From Sphingomonadaceae bacterium (lineage in GTDB: Bacteria; Pseudomonadota; Alphaproteobacteria; Sphingomonadales; Sphingomonadaceae), in assembly GCA_021732525.1 (NCBI GenBank), contig JAKFUU010000012.1, positions 1 through 64,000 on the forward strand: a stretch of 64,000 nt of DNA. Reading direction: 5' to 3'. Positions 43,159-54,000 of the stretch are shown here, piece by piece (within the stretch, counting starts at the first letter, position 1; the number at the start of each line of letters is the position of its first letter). Both the position numbers and the translations under genes were made by a program. The notes below the pieces were generated by a model that saw only the letters and a program-made list of their open reading frames with translations, searched no databases and was not told where the DNA came from.

Positions 43159-45084
43159 GTGGAAATTACAGAATGGCTCGGTCAGGGTCTGATTTATTTC
43201 TTCACCGAGATTCCGCTTATCGGTGACGCGATGGCTGCGTTTCTGGCGATCGTGTTGATAGGAACCGCCTTCGCGATATCGTATAGATATCAAAGCAAAT
43301 ATCACGCACCGCTGGCAGAAGCGATTGACGCGCGTGTCCGACTGCTCGACGAAGTGACTGGCGGCAGCATGACCGATGTCGATGAAGCGCGCATAGGCTT
43401 TGCAAGGCGCTTCCACGATATCGATGCACAGATGATGGATGCAAGTCACGCCGAGGCGATGCCACTTCGCAGGACCTGGGAAGAGTATCGGGAGACCATC
43501 GTCGATCCATCAGCCGATATTTTGCAGAATTCAGCGAGGCCTGAACATTTCTTTGTGAGCCTCGGCGACCGCCATCGCGGATTAAACTGGTTTGCAAATA
43601 TCTTCATTGCAATCGGACTGCTGATCACTTTCCTTGGCATTATTGCAGCCTTGTCGACCCTCGACTTCAGCGGTGGTGTCGACGTCATGCAGGAACGTCT
43701 TAATGAACTCATGAAGGTCGCAGGCGCTAAGTTTTGGGCCTCGGTCGGCGGTATCGTGGCTTCGATCGTCCTGCGCTCTTACGACTATCGTTTTGGCAAA
43801 CGCATTGACGACGGTCTTTCCATGCTTTGCGACAAGCTTGAGCATGGCATGGCCTATCTGCCACCGCAGCGCATCGCGAGCGATCAGCTTGAGCAGCTGA
43901 AAGAGCAGACTCCGGCTCTCAGGACCTTCTCAGAGCAATTGGCGGCTGCACTCGATGGTGCGCTGGAGAAACAGATGGCGCCAATGATCACCCATCTGGG
44001 TTCTATCCAGCAGGGCATCGACAAGATCAGCGGTGGCGGCGGTGAGGCCGTCCGGGATGCAATCGCATCGAGCGCGGGCGCCGAAATGGCGGGCCTTGCG
44101 AACGCCATCGGGGCGATGACCGCGTCCATGGCTTCGATGTCAGACCGACTGGAGAAGCAGACGGGTGAGGCTGACCGGCAAATTGAAGAGGCGGTACGCC
44201 GGTTTTCCCAAGCCTCCGAAGAGATGCGCACTGCGTTCGGCGAGCTTAACCGGAATTTTGGCGTGGTTGCCGACCGCATGCGAGAGGAAAACGAGCAGGC
44301 AAGCGCACTGGCACGCCAACGCATGGATGAGCTCCTCAGCAGCCTTGGCTCCACCCTTGACGATATGAAGGCAGGCCTGGCTGAGGCGGCCACTCAACTT
44401 GGCGAAGCATCGAGCAACGCCGCAAATGACGCTGCTCGCATTGGCCAGGAGGCAATGGAAAGGTCCTTCGCGGAGTTCGTGGAACGCTTTAACGGAGCAG
44501 GCGCGCCGCTAGTCACGAGCATGAAGGACGCCGGCAGTGCAATTTCTGTTTCAGCTGATCGGCTATCTTCCGCTCAGACTGCGATCGGCGACCACGCAAG
44601 GGCCATCGAGCAGGTCGCCGCTCGCTCGAACGATCTGGCCACAGCATTCGGAACTGTTGCCAATGATGTGGAAGCGGCGGCCGGTCCAGTCCGCCAGTCT
44701 GCGGTATCAATTGCCGAAGCCGTGAAATCGGTTGAAGCTGTTGTCACGAAGAATGCGCAGTCGTCCGAAAGTGCCCGTGAAGAGATGCGGCAGCTCGCCG
44801 TATCGTTGAACCAGACGGCGGCCGCTGCCTCCTCTGCCTGGTCTGAGTATCGAGCCAGATTCGAGGAAGTCGATCGATCACTCGGAGCCGCGCTTGAGAA
44901 GATCACCGATGCGGCAGGAAGTCACGCGACGAACCTTAATGAACGCGTTGGCCAAGTCGATCGTGCCCTTGGCGAGGGAGTTGCGCAGCTGGCCGGTGCG
45001 CTTGAGCCGCTTACAAACCTGCGGGACACTGTTGAGGAGCTAGCCGGAATTCTTGCGAACCAGAGCAGGGAAGCAGCTGAATAA
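43159..45084 (+). CDS. zorA: Zorya protein ZorA (MotA/TolQ-like membrane protein)
   Basis: This 641-aa protein has membrane segments near the N-terminus (DAMAAFLAIVLIGTAFAI) and at 'NIFIAIGLLITFLGIIAALSTL' and 'FWASVGGIVASIVLRSY', the ExbB/MotA pattern. A ~430-residue helical coiled tail follows (many Ala/Glu heptads). With ZorB it should form an ion-driven stator that senses phage at the envelope. GTG 43159 is chosen because AAGGGGG lies upstream; a TTG 39 bp earlier is the alternative. The zorB ATG overlaps the stop (TAATG). Confidence 0.9.
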   Translation: MEITEWLGQGLIYFFTEIPLIGDAMAAFLAIVLIGTAFAISYRYQSKYHAPLAEAIDARVRLLDEVTGGSMTDVDEARIGFARRFHDIDAQMMDASHAEAMPLRRTWEEYRETIVDPSADILQNSARPEHFFVSLGDRHRGLNWFANIFIAIGLLITFLGIIAALSTLDFSGGVDVMQERLNELMKVAGAKFWASVGGIVASIVLRSYDYRFGKRIDDGLSMLCDKLEHGMAYLPPQRIASDQLEQLKEQTPALRTFSEQLAAALDGALEKQMAPMITHLGSIQQGIDKISGGGGEAVRDAIASSAGAEMAGLANAIGAMTASMASMSDRLEKQTGEADRQIEEAVRRFSQASEEMRTAFGELNRNFGVVADRMREENEQASALARQRMDELLSSLGSTLDDMKAGLAEAATQLGEASSNAANDAARIGQEAMERSFAEFVERFNGAGAPLVTSMKDAGSAISVSADRLSSAQTAIGDHARAIEQVAARSNDLATAFGTVANDVEAAAGPVRQSAVSIAEAVKSVEAVVTKNAQSSESAREEMRQLAVSLNQTAAAASSAWSEYRARFEEVDRSLGAALEKITDAAGSHATNLNERVGQVDRALGEGVAQLAGALEPLTNLRDTVEELAGILANQSREAAE

Positions 45085-45812
45085 TGGAAGGCACCGTTCG
45101 CAGAAGACCTCCTGAAGAGGGGGAAAGCTACTTCATGTCGATGACAGACATGATGGTAGGCCTCCTGCTCATCTTTATCATCCTACTGGCTTACTTCGCA
45201 CTGAATTTGCAGTCGAAGACTGAGGAGCTGACGGGCGCAAACCGAACCCGCGCAGAAATCCTCAATGACCTTCAGCAGTCGTTGAAGGACAAGGGTCTGC
45301 AGGTGGAAATCGATACGAAGACGGGCGTGCTGCGTCTGCCAGACGACGTGCTCTTCGACAAAGGCCGCTGGGAGCTGAACGACTTAGGGCAGGCCGCAAT
45401 CAGCAAAGTCGCCAGCGCCATGGTAGAGGTTCTCCCCTGCTACACCACGTCGGACCTTTGCAAAGATGAGCGCTCCAAGCACCTCATCGACGCCGTCTTT
45501 GTTGAGGGACATACTGATTCCGATGCAATGTACGGAGGGATGAACAACTATGGCCTTTCGGTCCGAAGGGCCGAGACGACATTCACCATGCTTCAGCTCA
45601 ATCAGCCGGCCCTACGAGAGTTCCTAAACAGGCCAGCTGGAGAGCCAGGTTCTGCACCAATCCTGGGTTTGAGCGGCTACGGGCCGGATCGACCTATCGC
45701 ACAAGGTGATAGCGAGGCCGCAAAAAAGCGTAATCGGCGGATCGATTTGCGGTTTTTAATGACCACACCCAGTGCCGGGTTGGACAAAGACATTTTAAGG
45801 CAGAAGCCATGA
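45084..45812 (+). CDS. zorB: Zorya protein ZorB (MotB/OmpA-like)
   Basis: This 242-aa protein has one N-terminal membrane helix with an Asp at its start (MSMTDMMVGLLLIFIILLAY, Asp22), expected to carry protons or sodium. A C-terminal OmpA-like peptidoglycan-binding domain follows ('FVEGHTDSDAM', 'NYGLSVRRAETTF', 'GYGPDRPIAQG...KKRNRRIDLRF'). It anchors the ZorA stator to the wall. The zorC ATG overlaps its stop (ATGA). Confidence 0.92.
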   Translation: MEGTVRRRPPEEGESYFMSMTDMMVGLLLIFIILLAYFALNLQSKTEELTGANRTRAEILNDLQQSLKDKGLQVEIDTKTGVLRLPDDVLFDKGRWELNDLGQAAISKVASAMVEVLPCYTTSDLCKDERSKHLIDAVFVEGHTDSDAMYGGMNNYGLSVRRAETTFTMLQLNQPALREFLNRPAGEPGSAPILGLSGYGPDRPIAQGDSEAAKKRNRRIDLRFLMTTPSAGLDKDILRQKP

Positions 45813-47206
45813 GCTTTCTGCGCGCAGCAATCGATCGGATGGACGCACTCGCCTCTGCCGGGCTTGCAAAGCCCCCGACGACGAAACCTGACTTACAACG
45901 GCAGCTTGCCAAGCTTGACGAGAGCATCGGTGAGGCTGAGCCCGTTGTAGAGTTGAAACCCTTTCTGCGCAGCGCGGCCGAGAAGAGCGCAGAGGCGCTT
46001 CCGCGCTTTAAGCTCAACCGGGTTCTGCGCGGGGCATGGTGCGATCCGGAGTTCGATACGCTTGGGTCAGCTGCTCTCGACCGGGCCCTCGCGGACCAGC
46101 GGCGCAGTTCCGATCAAGCCATGATCGATGGTTATCTCACCTATTTTCCTGTCGGCCGGCCAATCATGGAGAAGCTCGCAGGGGCAGCCTCGAGCGCTGC
46201 CCAGCGGCACGAGTGGGCATGGCGAGAGAGGTCTCGGAACTGGAACCTATTTGCTCCCTCGCATGGTCCGGCAAAGGTGGCGCAAGCTTTGGTCACCCGC
46301 GATCACGATGAGATCTTCCAGCTGATGCGGGAAGTCGGATTGGGAGGAAATTTGGCGGCGAGCGGCTTTGGACAAGCAACCTTCGCCCGATTTTGCATTG
46401 CGACTGCAGAGTTGGCGCCTGGCAAGGCAGTCCAGGCACAGCGGAGCCTCTTGCGGCTCTTTGACCAAGAGGCGCTCGCAGGACAGATTGAGCTCGTCGT
46501 GCGCGCGCTGCTGGAACCTTGGGTCAATGAAAAGCCCGAGCCCGAGCATCGTAAGGCCATTTCCGGGTTTCTGCTCGACCAGGTTGGTGACCCGCGCCTT
46601 CAGCGGCCACGCTGGGAGAGGATTATTCGGTCTCTGGCCGAAAGCATTGGTGAAGAACGCGCACTAACAGTCACACAGGTCTTCAAGCGCTGGCTCACAG
46701 AAGTCGCAATGCGCGAATTCTTTCGGGCTATCGCCAAGACAACTGATCGGCCCGATCAATGGGCGCAACGTGAAAAGTTCTGGATGGCCTATCTCGACAC
46801 AGGCTTGGTTAGTGACGCGTGGCCAGCCCTTGGCATCCGCGCGCGCAACCAGATCGAAGATATCATTCGGCAAAGTGGCGAACGCCCGGAATACGGCATC
46901 ATCCGAGGAGGGCCTCCTTCCTCTTCCTCGATCATCATGCAAATCGGTGATCTCAGGATTTCTGAGTGGAGCGACAATGGGTTATGTAGATTTTGGGCGA
47001 GTGATGATGGCAAGGCACCTGGCCTGTATCTAAAATATTACGAAGGTGGCAGCCTTAGGGTAATGACCGGTCGTAGTGACTTTGAACACGCCATGCACAG
47101 CTCAAGTTGGCAGGGAAAGTTTGCCGCTCTAATATTCCGAAGAACTTCGATTCAACATCCAGAGTTGGGTCGAGGGACAGTTCGCAGTTGGAATAGCCGG
47201 TGGTAG
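45809..47206 (+). CDS. zorC: Zorya type I protein ZorC (EH-signature protein)
   Basis: This 465-aa soluble protein is placed between zorB and zorD and has the EH-signature-like features 'WRERSRNWNLFAPSHGPAKVAQAL' and 'MHSSSWQGKFAALIFRR'. ZorC marks type I Zorya and is thought to bind DNA and act with ZorD in the cytoplasm. The zorD GTG lies 7 nt inside its end. The family call rests mainly on position and weak motifs. Confidence 0.82.
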   Translation: MSFLRAAIDRMDALASAGLAKPPTTKPDLQRQLAKLDESIGEAEPVVELKPFLRSAAEKSAEALPRFKLNRVLRGAWCDPEFDTLGSAALDRALADQRRSSDQAMIDGYLTYFPVGRPIMEKLAGAASSAAQRHEWAWRERSRNWNLFAPSHGPAKVAQALVTRDHDEIFQLMREVGLGGNLAASGFGQATFARFCIATAELAPGKAVQAQRSLLRLFDQEALAGQIELVVRALLEPWVNEKPEPEHRKAISGFLLDQVGDPRLQRPRWERIIRSLAESIGEERALTVTQVFKRWLTEVAMREFFRAIAKTTDRPDQWAQREKFWMAYLDTGLVSDAWPALGIRARNQIEDIIRQSGERPEYGIIRGGPPSSSSIIMQIGDLRISEWSDNGLCRFWASDDGKAPGLYLKYYEGGSLRVMTGRSDFEHAMHSSSWQGKFAALIFRRTSIQHPELGRGTVRSWNSRW

Positions 47207-50200
47207 ATACAAAGTTCATCGCGATCCAGAAGAGCGATGGCCGCGAGGCCATTACGCTCTTACGCGATCTGCCGGGTGGGCTGTTCAAGCGGGCGTCGAG
47301 CGAAACTGTACCGGTCGCCGATTGGCCGAGATTTGCTCCAGAGGCTGGTCAGGCGGCGTTGGCGCTCGCCCGCTCATTCGATCAAGAGGGACAAATTCTC
47401 GAAGAGGAAGGGGAGATAATCCTTCCCCCTCATATTGCCGCGCAATTGGACGAGTCCGATGCCTTTGCGCTCGGCTTCCCGCCCGCCACGCCGCTGACCC
47501 TTCAGCTGAATTCGAGCGGATCGCTCGCAGAAGGTACCATTACGGTCAATCCGAAGTGGGTTCGTCGCGGCGGCGCGCCTGTTCGTGCTGATGTCGTTGG
47601 CGCTCGTATCCGAGAAGGCGGGCGAGTTAGCCGCATGCCTGAGCCGGTGTTTTCCGTGTTCAAAGCTGCACAAGGCGTAAAGTCAGCAATTGAGCCCGAC
47701 GAGCGTAGAGCAGCCTTTGCAGAGCTCCGCGCACTGCTTGGCGATAAACTGGGCGCAGGGATCGAAGCCGACGGTTTCCTGGAACGCATTCGCATAGCCT
47801 ATGCTGCCAATTTCTCGTTGAACGCGAAGACCGATCACGGTCGCTTCGACTTCGATCCCGTGCTCTTCTCGCGACACGTGGGGGAGACCTCCGAGGGCGA
47901 TCTCGTCGATGAGCGTGAAGCGTCATTGCTGACCCCGCAGGACAACGCGCACTTCCAACTAAGATTTCGGAGTCAGGAAGGAGGACGGCGTAGTTATCTC
48001 CTTTCAGACGGAACGCTGCTTTTCCTTGACCCATTGCTGGGTAAGGCACTCGATGTAGTCCGTAAAAAACAGGCTGGAAGCTCACAGGAGAAGCGGGAGT
48101 TCCTGCGCTCACCTCAGCGGGTTTTGCGCGAAGAACTGAAGCTCGATGCTACCGGCGACGACGAAGCGGCGGACCGCCTGTTCATAGAAACGCAGCAATT
48201 CTCGGAGCGGGTCAGCGGGATCGAGGTCTGGCAGAAACCGGTTCTGCCCTGGATAAAACCAAAACCCAACAGCTGGCTGCCTGAAAGCTTTGGCCTGCGG
48301 ATCGGTGATCCACCGGATGCGCGCCACATCCCGCTAGCTCCCGGCGAGGCAGAAGTGCTCGTTGGCGAAATCGAAACATCAATCGAAACAGGGAATGAGA
48401 CAGTCGCATGGCGCGACGAGAGCATTCCCGCTACCGCAGCGACACTCCAGGCAACGCGCGGGATTGCCGATCTTGAGCGGGAAATCGCTGCAAAAGCAGT
48501 TGGCCGTTCGCAATCAGAGAGTGAACGTGAAACTGTTGAAACCTTCTTTCTCCAGGTCGGGGAGAACTTCGAGCAGCTTGATTACGCGCGTTTACCTCGG
48601 CCACAGACTGCTCATGAGCCGGCTCAGGTTCCAGCAATTCCCAAGGGGCTAAAGTCTGAGCCCAAGCCGCACCAACAAGATGCTTTTGCCTGGCTGACCG
48701 AGGCTTGGGAGCGCAGGCTGCCTGGCGTCCTTCTCGCGGATGATATGGGACTGGGCAAGACATTCCAGGCCCTTATGTTCCTCCTGTGGCTACGGTCCAG
48801 AGCGGCTAACCCCAAGCCCGTGTTGATTGTTGCGCCCACTGGATTGCTAAGAAACTGGCAGGCTGAACTAGCACTGCACGTGGAGCCCGGCATCATCGGG
48901 CCCGTGATCGAAGCATTCGGCACAAATCTCCGCAACTATCGGCTGGAGGCTGGAAGCGATATCCGCGGAGGCACCTCCCGGCTGGATTCCAGCGCGTGGG
49001 AAGACGCAGGGCTCGTTCTCACGACCTATGAGACGATGCGCGACTATCACATGAGCTTCGCACGCATCCCGTTCGACGCAGTCGTATACGACGAAATCCA
49101 GAAGCTTAAGAACCCGGCCAGTCAGATGACGCGGGCAGCCAAAGCGCTTAATGGCCGTATGCAAATTGCAATGACCGGCACACCTGTAGAGAACCGCCTT
49201 CAGGATCTCTGGTCGATCGCAGACACCGTATATCCGGGCTTCCTCGGCTCAAGCCGGGAGTTCGAAAGCAGCTACCCCGCCAACGATCTGGAACGTCTTG
49301 AAGACCTACAGCGGCGCTTAGTCGAGCGTGACGACGACCTGCCTCCCTTCATGCTGAGGCGCATGAAGGACGAAATTCTCACCGGTCTACCAGAAAAGAC
49401 AGCCCGCAAATACTCGGTCGAAATGCCGCCTGCCCAAGCTCAGGCCTATGACCTCGTGCTGGCAAGAGCTCGCGCGCTGCGTGAAAGCGGAGAGCAAGGC
49501 GCGATGCTCAAAGTATTGCACATGTTGCGTGGCACGTCGCTTCATCCTTCGGCGCCTCGAGGCGTCACCGACATTGGCGCCTATGTCGCCCAGTCGGCTC
49601 GCCTGACAAAAACCTTCGAGATTTTGGCCGACCTCAAAGGGCGCGGCGAGAAAGCCCTATTGTTTTGCGAAGATCTGGAAATGCAGGCCTTTTTGGCCAT
49701 GGCGATCCAGGAGCACTTTGACTTGCCTCACAGGCCGATGTGCATCAGCGGCAAGGTGGCCGGGCATAAGCGCCAGGAGATGGTGAACGCATTTCAGAGC
49801 TCGACATCTGCCTTTGACGTCCTCATCCTGTCTCCCAAGGCAGGGGGCGTTGGGCTCACGATCACCGCCGCCAACAATGTGATCCACCTCTCTCGTTGGT
49901 GGAACCCCGCTGTCGAGGATCAGGCGACCGACCGTGCCTACCGGATCGGCCAGACACGCCCGGTCACGATACATATTCCGATGGCTATCCATCCGGATGA
50001 GGCGATCGGTCCGTCTAGCTTCGACCAGCGCCTCGATGATTTGATGGAGCGCAAGCGCTCATTGAGTCGTGGCCTGCTTATGCCGCCCGAAAGCGAGCGA
50101 GATGTTGAGGACTTGCTTGCCGATGTGCTTGATGGGAAGCGGGCCGAGCAGCAGGAGCAGTCTTCAACTGTTTCGATGGTTTCCTCATCTGCAGATGAGG

Positions 50201-50961
50201 GAGCCATGTACGCCAGTAAGCGCCCCGCGCCCGAAGACAACTCGCTGATACGTGAAAGCTTCGATTTGCCGACAGCCGAGCATCGGCCGATCGAGCGCGA
50301 GGACGTCGCAAATTCAGCTTCGGTTGAAAATACAGAAGAAGAAACAGAAGACCCTGCCGAAGTGTTGTCTTCGGCACGGAGCGACGATCCCGCGCCCGCT
50401 CGTCCGATCCTCTCGCTGAGAACTCCTATGGAAGCCGCAGAAGCGCGAGCCTCCTACGTCCAGCGAGTGGTTTTCGAGCAGTATGGTCAGAGAGGCTGGA
50501 CGATTTTTGAGCAGTATGCCCGCGACGCGCATATCACGTTGCTAGAAATCCAGGATCCATATTGCTGCGCTGATGAACAATCGCGCGGGCGACTGCTAAA
50601 CTTTGCTGTTCGCTTTCATCAGCTTGCCTCAGAGATATCGTCTGCTCATGTCGTAACGTTCGATGCGGATTCGGTCCAAACCCGAGACCCTGAGAGTACT
50701 GAGGATCAGCGTAGGGACCTCGAGCAACGCTGGCAGCGCATGCTTACTTCGATCGATTTGCGCCTGGTTCAAAAATCACGGCGTTCGGGCGGGGACCTCC
50801 ACGACCGCTTCGTAAAGGCGCATTTGTCTGGCGGAGGCTGCGTCATCTGGGATCTGGGCCGCGGGATCGATGGCATCATGAGTGCCAGGTGGTCTTGCGT
50901 GGTCAACGCTTTCTTCGATGACGCCAGTCAGCGCTTGCGCGCTGGAGGTTCGACGCGTTAA
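47200..50961 (+). CDS. zorD: Zorya type I protein ZorD (SNF2 helicase) with extra C-terminal domain
   Basis: This is a 1253-aa protein. The N-terminal ~480 residues have no known domain to me. A SNF2 helicase follows: Walker A (MGLGKT, ~516-521), DEIQ (631-634), 'MTGTPVENRL' and motif VI 'QATDRAYRIGQTRPV'. Residues ~1085-1253 look like an MIT_C/PLD-like domain: DPY (1119-1121), HDR (1201-1203) and DLGRGID (1218-1224). The protein is longer than E. coli ZorD as I remember it. The start is GTG 47200, overlapping zorC. Confidence 0.88.
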   Translation: MVDTKFIAIQKSDGREAITLLRDLPGGLFKRASSETVPVADWPRFAPEAGQAALALARSFDQEGQILEEEGEIILPPHIAAQLDESDAFALGFPPATPLTLQLNSSGSLAEGTITVNPKWVRRGGAPVRADVVGARIREGGRVSRMPEPVFSVFKAAQGVKSAIEPDERRAAFAELRALLGDKLGAGIEADGFLERIRIAYAANFSLNAKTDHGRFDFDPVLFSRHVGETSEGDLVDEREASLLTPQDNAHFQLRFRSQEGGRRSYLLSDGTLLFLDPLLGKALDVVRKKQAGSSQEKREFLRSPQRVLREELKLDATGDDEAADRLFIETQQFSERVSGIEVWQKPVLPWIKPKPNSWLPESFGLRIGDPPDARHIPLAPGEAEVLVGEIETSIETGNETVAWRDESIPATAATLQATRGIADLEREIAAKAVGRSQSESERETVETFFLQVGENFEQLDYARLPRPQTAHEPAQVPAIPKGLKSEPKPHQQDAFAWLTEAWERRLPGVLLADDMGLGKTFQALMFLLWLRSRAANPKPVLIVAPTGLLRNWQAELALHVEPGIIGPVIEAFGTNLRNYRLEAGSDIRGGTSRLDSSAWEDAGLVLTTYETMRDYHMSFARIPFDAVVYDEIQKLKNPASQMTRAAKALNGRMQIAMTGTPVENRLQDLWSIADTVYPGFLGSSREFESSYPANDLERLEDLQRRLVERDDDLPPFMLRRMKDEILTGLPEKTARKYSVEMPPAQAQAYDLVLARARALRESGEQGAMLKVLHMLRGTSLHPSAPRGVTDIGAYVAQSARLTKTFEILADLKGRGEKALLFCEDLEMQAFLAMAIQEHFDLPHRPMCISGKVAGHKRQEMVNAFQSSTSAFDVLILSPKAGGVGLTITAANNVIHLSRWWNPAVEDQATDRAYRIGQTRPVTIHIPMAIHPDEAIGPSSFDQRLDDLMERKRSLSRGLLMPPESERDVEDLLADVLDGKRAEQQEQSSTVSMVSSSADEGAMYASKRPAPEDNSLIRESFDLPTAEHRPIEREDVANSASVENTEEETEDPAEVLSSARSDDPAPARPILSLRTPMEAAEARASYVQRVVFEQYGQRGWTIFEQYARDAHITLLEIQDPYCCADEQSRGRLLNFAVRFHQLASEISSAHVVTFDADSVQTRDPESTEDQRRDLEQRWQRMLTSIDLRLVQKSRRSGGDLHDRFVKAHLSGGGCVIWDLGRGIDGIMSARWSCVVNAFFDDASQRLRAGGSTR

Positions 50962-51009
50962 ATTCAGTTATTAAATTTAAAGCGTTACCCGTCATCAAAA
51001 GGCAGACAA

Positions 51010-54000
51010 TTGGACCAATGGCGGCCTATGGCGCAGTGGTATGGGGGCAGGTCGTTGATACCGGAACGCGATTTTAAAGCCGAAATAGAGGCTGCCCGAG
51101 ATAATCCCGACAAGTTACGCAAGATCGCTGCCGACATCCACAAAGCGGGTGGCCCGCAAATTCTCATGATCCGCGCAATCCAGCTCGCAAAGGCTGCGGA
51201 AGCCGGTCCTCATCCGCTTGGTAAAGTCAGCGAGGCTTTGGGCCTCCCCCGGCCGAACGATACGCCTCTCTACCGCTACAAGATTGCGCCGGGAACTTTT
51301 GACCGCATCGAGAAGAAGTTGGCGTCCGGCCTCCCATTTGAAGCGCAACATTTCGCGCTTGCTCCGGCATTTGTCTTGTGGGCGGCGGACTGGTTTCGCC
51401 GTTCATATCAGGGCGGGCTACAAAGATGGGCTGATATCGAGAATGCTCTAGGGCTTCGGCTCGCACAGGACGTTTGGCGGGACCTGACGGACAAAGGATT
51501 TCGCGCCTGGAGAATTGAACCTCTGATCACCAACCATGGGAACCAGCGGCTGTCCAACTTGGCGCGCCACGGCGGATTTCCAGCCGCCGCTATGGCAAGC
51601 GGAGCCAGCTGGCCAAGAAAGTTCCTCGAGCGGGTTGTTGGCGAACTTTTGGGCTCTGATGCGCAAGGCATCGGACAAGCGGTCGAGATATGCGAACGGA
51701 ACGAATACCTGCTGCCGCCCATCTGGCGCAGCCAAGAGATGTACGCGATCTGCGGCGAGCTGGCACTCAAGATCGTGGAGTTGAGAGCATTCGCAGATAA
51801 GGAAGTGCCGGCAGACGACCGCCCCTACTCGTCGCGTCTCGATCAGGCCTACGAGGACTGGCGCGATGAGCTGCCAATGACCCTCGACGGAGCGGCTTCG
51901 GCTCTCATTGATACGCTGCTTGAAGCAAAGAAGCTCTCTAGCAGCGGTAGCATTCGCATTACGCGCTTGATGACGCGCCACGAAAATGGCTGGCGTGAAT
52001 GCCTTGACTTTCATTTGGATGGGCGATGGGAGGATAGAGATCAGATCCTCTTGCAAGATGCTTACAGCCGGATTTTTCTCCAACCGGCGGATGGCTTGGC
52101 TGACAGAATATCCGGCAGACTTGCCTACCTCGAGCACGAGGACCGCAACCGTTGGATTGCCAGACCTATGCGAAGCGACGCAGCACTTGCGTTCCCTTTC
52201 GAACTGCCGGTGACAGCTGAATTTCATGCGCGCGGCGATCGACTCACTCGCAGCTTTGTACTGCCGGGAGGTAAGTCGGTGGGCGCTGGGCTACGTGTGT
52301 TCGAACGACGTGGTGCCGAAGGCCCAAACGCGAGCTTTGCTCTTATTGGCCAAGGGTCCGGCGGCTACCGCGCGGAACGTGTTTTCATCGATGCTCCTCA
52401 GGATTGGTCGTTGAGAGGAAAGGACGCGAACACAGAGATCGAGATCGAAGACTTCACCTTCGCACGAGGGCGCTGCGTCTATCAGTGCGCAGGCACCATC
52501 ATCGCTCAAAAAAGCAATGGGGACCGTTTCCTGATCCGCACCGGCCAGAGCGCCGATCGCAAGGATCGGCTCTCGGTCATCGCTGAGTCTGTCTCCGGTC
52601 TGCAAACGCCGACTGGCGAGCCGCTCTACAGGCACCCGCTTCATGCGATGGTGTCAGACGGTGTTTCGCGCCGCGTCGCTGCTCGCGGCGAAGTTCGTTG
52701 CAGGATAGCAGGTGACCGTAGCTGGTCGGAAGATCTGGACACGGCCGGACCAGGATTGTGTGAATTTGCCTGGCTCGACGGTTCAACAGGCCACGTGCGC
52801 GATCGGCTGACAGCCTTAGTGCTACCCGCTGGCTTTCAGCTAGCTCAGAAGAACAACGGGACCTTTACCGAGATAGAACTGAATGGTTGGAACGGCGAGG
52901 CGTCGCTAGACGGAGAAACCCCCTGCTCGAGGCACTGCTGGAAGATCAAGGTCGACCCACCCCGCCGAGCTTTGCTGACTTTGCGATTGGCTTTCGGGCT
53001 GGCTCCCGCCTTCGAACTGACGGTTCCCGTTAGATCAAAGGAGTGGATCACAACATGGAGCGGAGACCTCCTCCCGCGCGATGCAGTCATTGGACTTGCA
53101 GATCTCCGTGACACGGTCGCGCGCGTGCCAGCGACGTCGACGCTCTTAGCAGACGTCCGCCAGAATAGCGGTGCGGCGTTGAAGGCAAGTTGGCGGATCG
53201 ACGGTGAACTAGGACTGTCGGCGCTGAGAACTGATATCGCAGCCCTTATGCGTCCGCTCGGCATAGACGCTCAGGTCCGGCTCGACTTTCACAATGGGAG
53301 CAACGACCACTGGTATGTCACCGAGTTCGGGAATGCCCTCGAGTGGGAGCCAAATGGAGGGTTACGGCCAAGAACAGCGATCGTTGGGCAAGATGCTAAG
53401 GTCTGCGGGCGCGCCCTTGGGGCACCGGAGAAAGAACTCGAATTCGGTCCGTATGATGGTCTGCTGAGCGGACTTGGCGGGCAAGTAATTCATTTGCCGC
53501 GCCTAAAAGGCGATTGGCTGGTCTACCTTCGTGAAGGTTCGCGCGTTCTTACGCGACCCAAGTTTGTAGCAGGTGACCCGGATCACGAGGTTCCGCAACA
53601 CCGGCTCGGAAGAGCCATGGCCCAACCGCTCGAACTGGCTCGTTGCGATCTACAAGCACTCGTCAGCGAAATTGCTCAAGATCCGACTACGACAGAGGCT
53701 AACCAAACGATACAAGCTGTCTTGAAGCTAGCGTTGTCGCTCGACGGCCTGCCGCCCCAGACTTTCGAAATATTCGGTCAATTTGAGCGCGCGGGGGCGT
53801 TAGCCCCGCTGCTACTGTACCGCTGCGAAGAACAACACCTGTCGACCATTCTCGAATTGTTCGACGGCCTTTGCACAAGCTGGGTTCTCTTGCCTTATGG
53901 GGCATGGGATGCTGCTTTCCAAGCTCAGGGGCATTATCTCGTCAGCCGCTTGGATGATCCCCAATGGGCGATAACGAGGCTCACAGAGAGGCAGAATGAA

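Noticed and set aside
43159-45812. Flagellar MotAB or TolQR-Pal genes
   Set aside because: The long coiled tail of the first protein and the following EH-signature and SNF2 genes point to Zorya.
45809-50961. Zorya type II or III
   Set aside because: Type II has a single ZorE nuclease and type III has ZorF/ZorG. Here a ZorC-like gene and a SNF2 ZorD are present.
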